Translations under genes and position numbers: made by a program
Shown: piece after piece, positions 9,690 through 17,683 of the stretch
Layout of the letters: every line of letters begins with the position of its first letter
Position numbering within the stretch: position 1 is the first letter of the stretch
Assembly: GCF_022009635.1 (NCBI RefSeq)
Contig: NZ_CP091716.1
Span: 6,097,501-6,161,500, forward strand
Length of the DNA: 64,000 nt
Origin: Variovorax paradoxus
Lineage (GTDB): Bacteria; Pseudomonadota; Gammaproteobacteria; Burkholderiales; Burkholderiaceae_C
Direction of reading: 5' to 3'
Notes under the pieces: model-generated
Seen by the model: the letters and a program-made list of their open reading frames with translations, nothing else
What the model was told of the DNA's origin: nothing
The model's database searches: none

Positions 9690-11435
9690 ATGGATTACCA
9701 GCCCCGCCCCGAAGATGTCCGATTCCTGCTGAACGCGGTGCTCGATGCGCCCACGCGCCTGGCCGCGCTCGCGCCTTTCGCCGAGGTCGACGAGGCGCTG
9801 CAGTCGCAGGTGCTGGAGGAAGCGGGGCGCTTCGTCGGCGAGGTGATCGCGCCGCTGAACCGGGGCGGCGACGAGACCGGCTGCCGCTTTGCCGGCGGCG
9901 AAGTGGCCAGCCCGCCGGGCTTTCGCGAGGCGTACCAGGCCTTCGTCGATGGCGGCTGGCCTGCTCTTTCGGCCGCGCCCGAAGACGGCGGCCAAGGCCT
10001 GCCCGCGGTGCTGGAGGCGGTGCTCTACGAATGGCTGGCCGCCGCCAACCACGGCTTCACGATGGCACCCGGGCTTCTGCATGGCGCCTACGCCTGTCTC
10101 AAGCATCACGGCAGCGACGAGCTGAAGCAGCGCTACCTCTCGAAGATCGCGACCGGCGAATGGCTGGCCACCATGTGCCTCACCGAAGCGCACGCGGGCA
10201 GCGACCTGGGGCAGGTGCGCACGCGGGCCGTGCCACAGGCCGACGGCAGCGTGCGCGTGAGCGGCGGCAAGATCTTCATTTCTGGCGGCGAGCACGACCT
10301 GACGCCGAACATCGTGCACCTGGTGCTGTGCCGCCTGCCCGACGCGCCGGACGGCCCCAAGGGCCTGTCGCTGGCGCTGGTGCCCAAGCTGCTGCCGGAC
10401 GGCGCGCGCAACGCGGTGCACTGCGAACGCATCGAGGAAAAGATGGGCCTGCACGGCAGCCCCACCTGCACCATGCGCTTCGACGACGCCACCGGCTGGC
10501 TGGTCGGCGAGCCGGGGCGCGGGCTGGCCGCGATGTTCGTGATGATGAATTCGGCGCGCCTGCATGTGGCGCTGCAGGGCATCGGCCTGCTCGACGCCGC
10601 CTGGCAGAAGGCCGACGCCTATGCCGCCGAGCGCCGCCAGATGCGCGCGCCCGGCCCCGTGCCCGCGAGCCGTGGCGGCGAGAGCGCCGACCTGATCGCG
10701 GAACACCCCGCCGTGCGCCGCATCCTCGACACGCAGCGAGCCTGGATCGACGGCGCGCGCGCCCTCGCCTACCGCAGCGCGCTGATGCTCGACGTGGCCG
10801 CGCACGACGCCGACGCCAAGGCACGCGAGCGCGCGCAGCGCTGGTGCTCATTCGTCACGCCGGTGCTCAAGGCCGCGTGCACCCAGCAGGCTTTTCATGG
10901 CGCGAGCGAATGCCTGCAGGTGTTCGGCGGCCACGGCTACGTGCGCGAATGGGGCATCGAGCAGATCGTGCGCGATTCGCGCGTGACCATGATCTACGAG
11001 GGCACCAACGAGATCCAGGCCATCGACCTGCTGGTGCGCAAGGTGCTGCCGGACGGCGGCGCCGGCATGTCGGCGGTGCTGCTGGAGCTGCGCGACACGC
11101 TCGACGCCTCGCGCGAAGCCGATGCCGACGTGCAGCGCCGGCTCGCGCAATTGCGCTACCTGGGCACCACGGTCGCGATGGCCGCGCATGCCAACCCCGC
11201 GCTGCCCTATGAAGTGGCGGACGACTACCTGCGCGTGGCGATGCTCACGATGCTGGCCTGGGCCTGGGCGCGCATCGAGGCGGCGGCGCCGCGGGACGCC
11301 GCCAGGGCCCGGGTGGCCGCGGCCTTTCGCCGCTGGGTACTGCCCGAGTTCGAGATGCGGCTGGGCATCGTCAAGCGGGCCTGCGAGACGGTCGCGCTGA
11401 CCCACGCGGCGCAGCCGCAAGGTGTCGCGCGCTAG
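9690..11435 (+). CDS. Large acyl-CoA dehydrogenase
   Basis: A 581-residue FAD-dependent acyl-CoA dehydrogenase. It belongs to the long subfamily (about 580-600 residues) with an added C-terminal domain, rather than the 380-residue type. Flavin-binding segments are visible (MCLTEAHAGSDLG and KIFISGGEHD), and the catalytic-base segment MIYEGTNEIQ lies near residue 440. In ferulate clusters such enzymes probably act on saturated side chains such as dihydroferuloyl-CoA, converting them to the unsaturated form that the crotonase hydrates. It follows the esterase gene at a 20-base gap and precedes the MarR gene. Confidence 0.83.
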   Translation: MDYQPRPEDVRFLLNAVLDAPTRLAALAPFAEVDEALQSQVLEEAGRFVGEVIAPLNRGGDETGCRFAGGEVASPPGFREAYQAFVDGGWPALSAAPEDGGQGLPAVLEAVLYEWLAAANHGFTMAPGLLHGAYACLKHHGSDELKQRYLSKIATGEWLATMCLTEAHAGSDLGQVRTRAVPQADGSVRVSGGKIFISGGEHDLTPNIVHLVLCRLPDAPDGPKGLSLALVPKLLPDGARNAVHCERIEEKMGLHGSPTCTMRFDDATGWLVGEPGRGLAAMFVMMNSARLHVALQGIGLLDAAWQKADAYAAERRQMRAPGPVPASRGGESADLIAEHPAVRRILDTQRAWIDGARALAYRSALMLDVAAHDADAKARERAQRWCSFVTPVLKAACTQQAFHGASECLQVFGGHGYVREWGIEQIVRDSRVTMIYEGTNEIQAIDLLVRKVLPDGGAGMSAVLLELRDTLDASREADADVQRRLAQLRYLGTTVAMAAHANPALPYEVADDYLRVAMLTMLAWAWARIEAAAPRDAARARVAAAFRRWVLPEFEMRLGIVKRACETVALTHAAQPQGVAR

Positions 11436-11471
11436 GCTGCCGGCGCCCATTCACGCGGTTACGCTCTGGCC

Positions 11472-11963
11472 ATGTCTTCCTCTTCGAAATCCGCTCCCGC
11501 GAAAGGCGAGCCGGCTGTGGCGCCGCCGGGCAAGTCGGACCGGCTCGACGCGCGCATGCTCGAAACACTGGTCGGCTACAACGCCCGCCGGGCGTGGCTG
11601 ATCGTCAGCGACTTCTTCGCGGAGCGCATGGCGCCCTACGGGCTCAAGCAGATCGATTTCTCGGTGCTCTCGCTGCTGGCGCACAACCCGGGCGCCACGT
11701 CGCGGCAACTGTGCAGCACGCTGGACATCCTGCCGCCCAATCTGGTGAGCTTGGTCGCCACGCTCGACAGCCGCGGGCTCATCGAGCGCCGGCCGCATCC
11801 GCACGACGGCCGCGCGGTGGGCCTGCACCTCACACCGGCCGGCGAGGCGCTGATCCATGAAGCGGAACAGGCCGTGATGCAGCTCGAGGCCGATGCCAGC
11901 GCCAGGCTCACGGCACGCGAGCGCGAGACGCTGATCCGCCTGCTGCAGAAAATCTATTTGTAG
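11472..11963 (+). CDS. MarR-family transcriptional regulator
   Basis: A 163-residue winged-helix regulator. Residues about 60-125 hold the MarR DNA-binding region (TSRQLCSTLDILPPNLVSLV recognition area, then the wing with RRPHPHDGRAVGLHLT). It closes the hydroxycinnamate cluster in the same orientation. MarR proteins such as CouR and FerR are known repressors of hydroxycinnamate degradation released by the CoA-thioester inducer, so it is the obvious candidate regulator here. Its operator was not identified. Confidence 0.83.
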   Translation: MSSSSKSAPAKGEPAVAPPGKSDRLDARMLETLVGYNARRAWLIVSDFFAERMAPYGLKQIDFSVLSLLAHNPGATSRQLCSTLDILPPNLVSLVATLDSRGLIERRPHPHDGRAVGLHLTPAGEALIHEAEQAVMQLEADASARLTARERETLIRLLQKIYL

Positions 11964-11986
11964 GCGCTATAGGGCGATACAGGGCG

Positions 11987-12640
11987 CTACAGGCCTCGCT
12001 CAACCATGTCGATGAGGCGCTGGCCCAGCGCGTGGGTCTCGGCGGGCGGCATGGCGCGCAGCGGCCCGTCGATGATGAGCAGCGCCAGCCCGTGCACCGA
12101 CGACCACGCGAGGTATTCGGCGTTGGGGCGCCGGGCCGGCTCGAGCACGCCCGCGTCCACCAGCCGGTCGATGGCCTTGCCCAGCAGCTGGAACGGATCA
12201 AGCCCGCTCGCGCCGGCCTTGCCGGGGCCGAGTTCGCCGTCGCCTTCGGCGGAAACCACGAACGCGGTGCGGAACAGGCCGGGCTCGGCCTGCGCGAACC
12301 GCAGGTAGGCGGTGCCGATGGCGCGCACCTGAGCGCGCGCGAAGTCGGCGGGCGGCTGGTCGCAGGGCAGCACGGCCAGTTCCTTTTCCATCGCCCCGGC
12401 CGCCGCGGCCAGGGCCGCCTCGCGCACGGCCCACAGAAGCTCCTGGCGGCTGCCGAAGTGCCTGTAGGCGGCATTCGGCACCACGCCCGCGCGGCGCGTG
12501 GCTTCGCGCAGCACCACTGCGTCGGGGCCACCGTCGCGTGCAAGCTCGATGCCCGCGTCCAGCAACGCCCGGCGCAAGTCCCCGTGGCGGTAGGTGCTGC
12601 GGGCGGGCGGCAGGCTTTCAGGGACGTTGTTGAGCTTCAT
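11987..12640 (-). CDS. TetR-family transcriptional regulator
   Basis: A 217-residue protein with an N-terminal TetR helix-turn-helix at about residues 20-65 (YRHGDLRRALLDAGIELAR through VVPNAAYRHFGSRQELL). A C-terminal ligand-binding region like TetR_C follows (GTAYLRFAQAEPGLFRTAF). The start at 12,640 gives the usual short N-terminal arm. The gene is divergent from the VOC/SRPBCC/efflux gene group, and two inverted copies of a GGAC-type motif lie between them, which suggests repression of both directions. The inducer is unknown. Confidence 0.83.
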   Translation of the reverse strand: MKLNNVPESLPPARSTYRHGDLRRALLDAGIELARDGGPDAVVLREATRRAGVVPNAAYRHFGSRQELLWAVREAALAAAAGAMEKELAVLPCDQPPADFARAQVRAIGTAYLRFAQAEPGLFRTAFVVSAEGDGELGPGKAGASGLDPFQLLGKAIDRLVDAGVLEPARRPNAEYLAWSSVHGLALLIIDGPLRAMPPAETHALGQRLIDMVERGL

Positions 12641-12650
12641 TGCACTTCCA

Positions 12651-12699
12651 TGTGGACACCGTCCATTATCCCTGCTATTCTTTGTGGACGGTGTACACA
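12651..12699. promoter_or_regulatory. Probable TetR operator, two inverted motif copies
   Basis: TGTGGACACCGTCCA at 12,651-12,665 is matched on the opposite strand by TGGACGGTGTACACA at 12,685-12,699, with one mismatch. Around the second copy, TTTGTG and CACAAA form a further inverted repeat (12,681-12,701). The first copy starts 11 bases upstream of the tetR start codon, and the second lies 74 bases before the VOC gene, so bound repressor could block both promoters. Assignment to this TetR is inferred from position. Confidence 0.6.
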
Positions 12700-12772
12700 A
12701 AGTAATCCGATTGTTTGCGGCCCGATACACCGGGGCCCCACGACCCACCTCATCCAGCCCGAAGGAATCGTC

Positions 12773-13216
12773 ATGAAAGTCCAGTCTTACCTCTCGTTCG
12801 AAGGCCGCTGCGACGAAGCGCTCGGCTTCTACAAGAAAGCGCTCGGCGCCGAAGTGATCCAGCTCATGCGCTATGCCGACGCACCGGCGCCCGAGCCCGC
12901 CGCTTCCGGCAACGCCGACGCCAGTTGCGGCGGCGCCGGGCCCGCGCCCGACAAGGTGATGCACGCGGTGGTCCGCATCGGCGAGACCGAGCTCATGGCC
13001 TCCGACGGCCGCTGCTCGGGCCAGCCGAAGTTCGACGGCATCATGCTGGCCCTCACCGCCAACACCGACGCCGAAGCCGTCAAGTGGTTCAACGCGCTGG
13101 CCGAAGGCGGCCAAGTGATGCAGCCGCTGATCCCGACCTTCTTCACATCGAACTTCGGCATGCTGGCCGACCGCTTCGGCGTGAACTGGTTGCTGGTCGT
13201 GGCGCACCCCGCCTGA
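12773..13216 (+). CDS. VOC-family protein, PhnB-like
   Basis: A 147-residue vicinal-oxygen-chelate protein of the PhnB/3-demethylubiquinone-like group. The first beta-alpha-beta unit is MKVQSYLSFEGRCDEALGFYKKALGAEV, and the second module ends FGMLADRFGVNWLLV. No catalytic role can be assigned; many proteins of this group act in resistance or remain uncharacterised. It is the first gene of the TetR-divergent group, and a second PhnB-like gene follows at 13,802. Confidence 0.8.
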   Translation: MKVQSYLSFEGRCDEALGFYKKALGAEVIQLMRYADAPAPEPAASGNADASCGGAGPAPDKVMHAVVRIGETELMASDGRCSGQPKFDGIMLALTANTDAEAVKWFNALAEGGQVMQPLIPTFFTSNFGMLADRFGVNWLLVVAHPA

Positions 13217-13259
13217 CCTCGCACCGCCCGCCCGCGCTCATCTCCAGGAATTTTTCTCC

Positions 13260-13787
13260 ATGTTCAAGACCATCACCCTCATCGTCGTGGCGGCCATCGC
13301 GGCGCTGCTGATCTTCGCGGCCACCCGGCCCGACACCTTCCGCGTGGAGCGCACCGCGCGCATCAACGCGCCGGCCGAGAAGATCTTTCCGCTGATCGAC
13401 GACTTCCACCGCTGGGGCACATGGTCGCCCTACGAGAAGCTCGACCCCGACATGCAGCGCAGCTTCGGCGGCAGCGCCAGCGGCAAGGGCGCAACCTATG
13501 CCTGGGAGAGCAAGGGCAAGGCCGGCGCGGGCCGCATGGAAATCACGGAATCGACACCCTCGTCGAAGATCGCGATCAACCTCGATTTCACCCGGCCCAT
13601 GGAAGGCCACAACGTGGCTGAATTCACGCTGCAGCCACAAGGCGACGCTACACAGGTCACCTGGTCCATGCACGGCCCGAGCCCTTTTGTCGCCAAGCTC
13701 ATGGGCATCTTCTTCAACATGGACCAGATGATCGGCAAGGACTTCGAAACCGGCCTTGCCAACCTCAAGACAGCCACTGAAAAGTAA
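13260..13787 (+). CDS. SRPBCC-family (polyketide cyclase/START-like) protein, membrane-anchored
   Basis: A 175-residue protein. Residues about 3-22 form one hydrophobic segment (TITLIVVAAIAALLIFAATR), followed by an SRPBCC lipid-binding domain (INAPAEKIFPLIDDFHRWGTWSPYEKLD). Proteins of this type bind hydrophobic ligands in a deep cavity. The gene lies between two PhnB-like VOC genes at 43- and 14-base gaps, so it is probably co-transcribed with them. The ligand is unknown. Confidence 0.8.
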   Translation: MFKTITLIVVAAIAALLIFAATRPDTFRVERTARINAPAEKIFPLIDDFHRWGTWSPYEKLDPDMQRSFGGSASGKGATYAWESKGKAGAGRMEITESTPSSKIAINLDFTRPMEGHNVAEFTLQPQGDATQVTWSMHGPSPFVAKLMGIFFNMDQMIGKDFETGLANLKTATEK

Positions 13788-13801
13788 CCAAGGAAACTCT
13801 C

Positions 13802-14221
13802 ATGTCCCCCATCAACGCTTACCTCACGTTCGACGGCAATGCAGCCGAGGCCATGCGCTTCTACGAGAAGACGCTCGGCGGCAAGATGCAGATGATGATG
13901 ACCATGGGCCAGGCGCCCGGTGCCGAGCAGTTCCCGCCCGGCGCGGCCGACCGCATCATGCATGCCGCCCTCGCCTACGGCGGCGGCCTGCTGATGGCCT
14001 CCGACTCCATGCCCGGTATGGCCTACGAAGGCATGAAGGGCTTCGGCGTGGCGCTCACGCTCGACACCGTGGCCGAAGCACAGCGCGTGTTCGATGCCTT
14101 CGCCGACGGCGGCAAGGTCGGCATGCCGTTCGGCCCGACCTTCTGGGTCGAGGGCTTCGGCATGGTCACCGACCGCTTCGGCACACCCTGGCTCATCAAC
14201 GGCGGCAAGCCCCTGGTGTAA
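13802..14221 (+). CDS. VOC-family protein, PhnB-like (second copy)
   Basis: A 139-residue PhnB-type VOC protein (INAYLTFDGNAAEAMRFYEK at the start; GFGMVTDRFGTPWLI at the end). It shares layout with the protein at 12,773 but is clearly diverged in sequence, so this is not a recent duplication. The efflux transporter gene starts five bases after its stop, which indicates co-transcription. Confidence 0.82.
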   Translation: MSPINAYLTFDGNAAEAMRFYEKTLGGKMQMMMTMGQAPGAEQFPPGAADRIMHAALAYGGGLLMASDSMPGMAYEGMKGFGVALTLDTVAEAQRVFDAFADGGKVGMPFGPTFWVEGFGMVTDRFGTPWLINGGKPLV

Positions 14222-14226
14222 CGCGC

Positions 14227-15693
14227 ATGACGGACACACTCGACAGCCGCAAGCGCTGGCTCGCGTTGATGGTGCTGTGCCTGGGCGTTCTGATGATCGT
14301 GCTGGACACCACCATCGTGAACGTCGCGCTGCCTTCGATCCGCACCGATCTCGGCTTCACCGAGACGTCGCTGGTCTGGGTGGTGAACGCCTACATGCTG
14401 ACCTTCGGCGGCTTCCTGCTGCTGGGCGGCCGGCTCGGCGACCTGTACGGCCATCGCAAGCTCTTCCTCATCGGCCTGGTGCTGTTCACGCTGGCCTCGC
14501 TGGCCTGCGGCATCTCCAACTCGCAGGTGCTGCTGGTGGCGGCACGGGCGGTGCAGGGGCTGGGCGGCGCGGTGGTGTCGGCTGTGTCCCTCTCGCTGAT
14601 CATGAACCTGTTCACCGAGCCTGCCGAGCGCGCCAAGGCCATGGGCGTGTACGGCTTCGTGTGCGCGGGCGGCGGCAGCATCGGCGTGCTCCTGGGCGGC
14701 CTGCTCACGAGCACGCTGAGCTGGCACTGGATCTTCCTGGTGAACCTGCCGATCGGCGTGGCGGTGTATGCGCTGTGCGTGGCGCTGCTGCCAAGCGCGC
14801 GCGGCCATGCGCACGGCGAGAAGCTCGACGTGGCCGGCGCGGTGACGGTCACGCTGTCGCTCATGCTCGCGGTGTACGGTGTGGTCAACGGCAACGAGGC
14901 CGGTTGGGGCTCCACGCAGACCGTGGGCCTGCTCGGCGCGGCCGTGGTGCTGCTTGCGGTGTTCATCGCCATCGAGGCGCGCGTGCAGCATCCGCTGATG
15001 CCGCTGGGCCTGTTCCGGCTGCGCAGCGTGTCGGTGGCCAACGTGGTGGGCGTGCTGTGGGCGGCGGCCATGTTCGCGTGGTTCTTCATCTCGGCGCTCT
15101 ACATGCAGCTGGTGCTGCAGTACACGCCGATGCAGATCGGCCTGGCCTTCCTGCCGGCCAACATCATCATGGCGGTGTTCTCGCTGGGCCTGTCGGCCAA
15201 GATCGTCATGCGCTTCGGCATCCGCAAGCCACTGGCGGCGGGGCTGTGGCTCGCGGCCATCGGCCTCGCGCTGTTCGCCCGCGCGCCGGTCAACGGCAGC
15301 TTCGTGGTCGACGTGCTGCCCGGCATGATGCTGCTCGGCCTGGGCGCGGGCATGGCGTTCAACCCGATGCTGCTGGCGGCCATGAGCGAGGTGAGCCCCT
15401 CCGATTCGGGCCTGGCCTCGGGCGTGGTCAACACCGCCTTCATGATGGGCGGCGCGCTGGGCCTGGCCGTGCTGGCCAGCGCGGCGGCTGCGCGCACCGC
15501 GTCGATGGACGCCGCCGGCGCGCAGATGCCGCTGGCGCTCACCGGCGGCTACAACCTCGCGTTTCTCGTCGGCGCCGTGTTCGCGGCGGCGGCGGGGCTG
15601 ATCGGCGTGCTGCTGCTTCGCTCGGCCATGCCGGGGCAGATGCAGAACAACAACGAAGAAGAAGCGGCCCCCCGAGGAACGGCGGCATCGTGA
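14227..15693 (+). CDS. MFS drug efflux transporter, DHA2 (14-TMS) family
   Basis: A 488-residue polytopic protein of the EmrB/QacA type. It has the motif LDTTIVNVALPSI in the first membrane segment, the motif-A loop GGRLGDLYGHRKLF, and motif C near GFVCAGGGSIGVLLGG. Total hydrophobic content fits about 14 segments. The substrate is unknown; export of a toxic compound sensed by the TetR repressor is a reasonable inference. The gene ends 70 bases before a DUF1428 gene with its own ribosome-binding site. Confidence 0.85.
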   Translation: MTDTLDSRKRWLALMVLCLGVLMIVLDTTIVNVALPSIRTDLGFTETSLVWVVNAYMLTFGGFLLLGGRLGDLYGHRKLFLIGLVLFTLASLACGISNSQVLLVAARAVQGLGGAVVSAVSLSLIMNLFTEPAERAKAMGVYGFVCAGGGSIGVLLGGLLTSTLSWHWIFLVNLPIGVAVYALCVALLPSARGHAHGEKLDVAGAVTVTLSLMLAVYGVVNGNEAGWGSTQTVGLLGAAVVLLAVFIAIEARVQHPLMPLGLFRLRSVSVANVVGVLWAAAMFAWFFISALYMQLVLQYTPMQIGLAFLPANIIMAVFSLGLSAKIVMRFGIRKPLAAGLWLAAIGLALFARAPVNGSFVVDVLPGMMLLGLGAGMAFNPMLLAAMSEVSPSDSGLASGVVNTAFMMGGALGLAVLASAAAARTASMDAAGAQMPLALTGGYNLAFLVGAVFAAAAGLIGVLLLRSAMPGQMQNNNEEEAAPRGTAAS

Positions 15694-15763
15694 GCCCAGA
15701 GGCGCCATGCAGCCGCAGGTCTTTTTTCTTCAACGGTTCCACTCTTTGTTCAGGAGAACTTCC

Positions 15764-16123
15764 ATGGCTCGTTATGTAGACGGTTTCATCGTCGCGGTTC
15801 CCACCGCCAACGTCGAGGCGTACCGCAAGCTGGCGCGCAAGGCCGGCAAGGTCTGGATGGAGTACGGCGCGCTCGAGTACGTCGAGTGCATTGCCGACGA
15901 CGTGAAGCCCGGCAAGCTCACCTCGTTTCCGCAGAGCGTGAAGCAGAAGGCCGACGAGACCGTGGCCTTCTCGTGGATCACCTACAAGTCGCGCAAGCAC
16001 CGCGACACGGTGAACGCCAAGGTCATGGCCGACCCGCGCATCGCATCCATGGACCCCAAGACCATGCCCTTCGACGCCAAGCGCATGATCTTCGGCGGCT
16101 TCAAAAGCATCGTCGAGCTCTGA
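15764..16123 (+). CDS. DUF1428 family protein (YbaA-like)
   Basis: A 119-residue protein matching the DUF1428/YbaA family from end to end (MARYVDGFIVAVPTANVEAY; VAFSWITYKSRKHRD; PFDAKRMIFGGFK). This is a dimeric ferredoxin-like alpha/beta-barrel family with no established biochemical role. The ATG at 15,764 follows an AGGAGAA ribosome-binding site. It is the last gene of the TetR-divergent group. Confidence 0.85.
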   Translation: MARYVDGFIVAVPTANVEAYRKLARKAGKVWMEYGALEYVECIADDVKPGKLTSFPQSVKQKADETVAFSWITYKSRKHRDTVNAKVMADPRIASMDPKTMPFDAKRMIFGGFKSIVEL

Positions 16124-16132
16124 GTCTTCTCA

Positions 16133-16223
16133 GGAACACCGCGGAACCGGCTTCGCCGGGCCGCCGGTGTTGCCCCCTGCAAGGGGGGTGGCGCAGCGAC
16201 ACGAAGTGCGCGAAGCCTGGGGG
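16133..16223 (-). repeat. Intergenic repeat A, copy 1
   Basis: A 91-base element nearly identical to 58,555-58,644. Read on the minus strand it starts CCCCCAGGCTTCGCGCAC, has a CCCCC-loop-GGGGG hairpin in the middle and ends with nested hairpins (CCGGC GAA GCCGG inside AACACCG/CGGTGTT). It begins directly after the stop codon of the TauE-like gene, in the same orientation relative to its gene as copy 2. I recall similar short repeats as common in Comamonadaceae genomes. A role as 3'-end stabiliser or terminator is inferred. Confidence 0.75.
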
Positions 16224-16982
16224 TTAGCCAATAAACCCGTCGTAGACGAGCTTGAGCCCCGTGAGCAGCATGCCCAGGTACACGAAGCGATAGAACCAGG
16301 TCGCGTCGATGCGCCGCGCGATGCGAATGCCGACCCACACGCCGAACGGCGCGATCGGCATCAGCACCAGCGAAGTGGCCAGCGTTCGGAAGTCGATCAG
16401 GCCCAGCCAGGCGTAGGGAATCCACTTGCTGAGGTTCACCACGAAGAAGAAGTAGGCCATGGTGGCCGTGAAGATCACGGGCTTGAGCCGCAGCGGGATC
16501 ACATAGGCATTGATGGGCGGGCCGCCGGCATGCGCGATGAAGCTGGTGAAGCCCGACACCGTGGTCAGCACCGCGCCCACGCCGCGCGAGGGCAACGGGT
16601 CGTCGGGCTTGGGCGGGAACAGCAGGCGCTGCGCCAGGAACAACAGCGTGAACACGCCCACGATGCCCGCCACCGTGTGCGCCGACAGCATGCGAAACAG
16701 CAGCGTGCCGACCACCGTGCCCAGCAAGCCGAACGGAATCAGGAACTTGAGCAGCGAGCGGTCGAAGTCGCGCCGGAACGCGGCCAGGCCCAGCACATCC
16801 ATCAGCAACAAGAGCGGCATCAGGATGGCGGCTGCCTGCGGCACGGTGACGGCCAGGGCCATCAGCGGCACCGCGAGCGACCCGAAACCGGCGCCGAAGC
16901 CGCTCTTGCTGATGCCGAGCAGCAGCACGGCGGGAATGGCGACCGCGTAGAAGTACGGGTCGGTGATCAGTGGGAAAACCAT
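16224..16982 (-). CDS. TauE/SafE-family sulfite/anion exporter
   Basis: A 252-residue integral membrane protein with about eight hydrophobic segments in two repeats. The family signature at the N-terminus is ISKSGFGAGFGSLAVPLMAL, repeated in weaker form as VSGFTSFIAHAGGPPINAY. TauE/SafE proteins export sulfite or other small organosulfur or carboxylate anions. It is the third gene downstream of the dioxygenase promoter, but a terminator-like hairpin separates it from the gene before, so it may be independently expressed. Confidence 0.82.
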   Translation of the reverse strand: MVFPLITDPYFYAVAIPAVLLLGISKSGFGAGFGSLAVPLMALAVTVPQAAAILMPLLLLMDVLGLAAFRRDFDRSLLKFLIPFGLLGTVVGTLLFRMLSAHTVAGIVGVFTLLFLAQRLLFPPKPDDPLPSRGVGAVLTTVSGFTSFIAHAGGPPINAYVIPLRLKPVIFTATMAYFFFVVNLSKWIPYAWLGLIDFRTLATSLVLMPIAPFGVWVGIRIARRIDATWFYRFVYLGMLLTGLKLVYDGFIG

Positions 16983-16992
16983 GGACGGAAGG

Positions 16993-17019
16993 CAAAAGAA
17001 AACCCGCCATGCGGGCGGG
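16993..17019 (-). terminator. Rho-independent terminator after the SnoaL-like gene
   Basis: On the minus strand the stem CCCGCC-CGCAT-GGCGGG is followed by TTTTCTTTT. It lies about 53 bases beyond the stop of the gene at 17,073-17,678 and just before the start codon of the TauE-like gene. It should end the dioxygenase operon transcript, or at least attenuate it. Confidence 0.7.
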
Positions 17020-17072
17020 CCTTCCGAGGGTAGCAGGATGGCGCGGAACGCGCCGAAGGCCGCCGCGCTCCT

Positions 17073-17678
17073 CTAGCGCTCCAGTTCGCCGCCAGCCAGC
17101 CAGCGGGCGCCGCGCGCGTACAGCGCCTCCACCGCCGGGCCCTTGAGCATCGGCATGTCGAGCTTCACCGTGTAGCCGATGCGCTGCTGGATGTAGGTCA
17201 GGTGGCGGTAGCCCTCGGGCAGGCCGGCCAGCACCGCGGCATCGAGCTTCACGGTGGCGGCGGGGTCGACCGGGTCGATGCGGTCCTTCTCGTAGATGGG
17301 CTGGCGGTGCAGCAGCTTCCATTCGCCGCCGTGCTTCACCACGAAGTCGTAGAAGCGGCCGGTGCACACCACATCGCACAGCACGCCCTCGACCATGCCG
17401 CGCTGCGAGATGGTCATCTTGGTCTGCGCGATGGCGCGCTCGCCCGCCACCTCGATGGCCGAGCCGCCCAGGAAGTGCAGGATGCTCACGCCCTTGGCCC
17501 AGCCCTCCTGCGTGACGCGGATGAACTCGGTGTACGGGCCCTGGAACCAGGTGGCCATCATCACGCCCTCGGGGTGCCACACGGTGGCGAATCGCTCCCA
17601 GTCGCCGGCGTCGCGCCACACGGCCCAGCGTTCGATCATCTGGCGGATCAGCAGCTCCTGCTGCAAGGTGTCGGTCAT
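17073..17678 (-). CDS. SnoaL-like/NTF2-fold protein
   Basis: A 201-residue protein with an NTF2-like fold in residues about 5-130 (LIRQMIERWAVWRDAGDWERFATVWHPEGVM, then FYDFVVKHGGEWKLLHRQPIYEKD). These domains bind small hydrophobic molecules and sometimes catalyse isomerisation or hydration. Start choice: the ATG at 17,678 has GGAG nine bases upstream. An ATG at 17,687 would instead overlap the dioxygenase stop as ATGA but has poor spacing. Coupling to an intradiol dioxygenase suggests a role in aromatic-ring metabolism. No reaction can be assigned. Confidence 0.72.
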   Translation of the reverse strand: MTDTLQQELLIRQMIERWAVWRDAGDWERFATVWHPEGVMMATWFQGPYTEFIRVTQEGWAKGVSILHFLGGSAIEVAGERAIAQTKMTISQRGMVEGVLCDVVCTGRFYDFVVKHGGEWKLLHRQPIYEKDRIDPVDPAATVKLDAAVLAGLPEGYRHLTYIQQRIGYTVKLDMPMLKGPAVEALYARGARWLAGGELER

Positions 17679-17683
17679 TCTCT

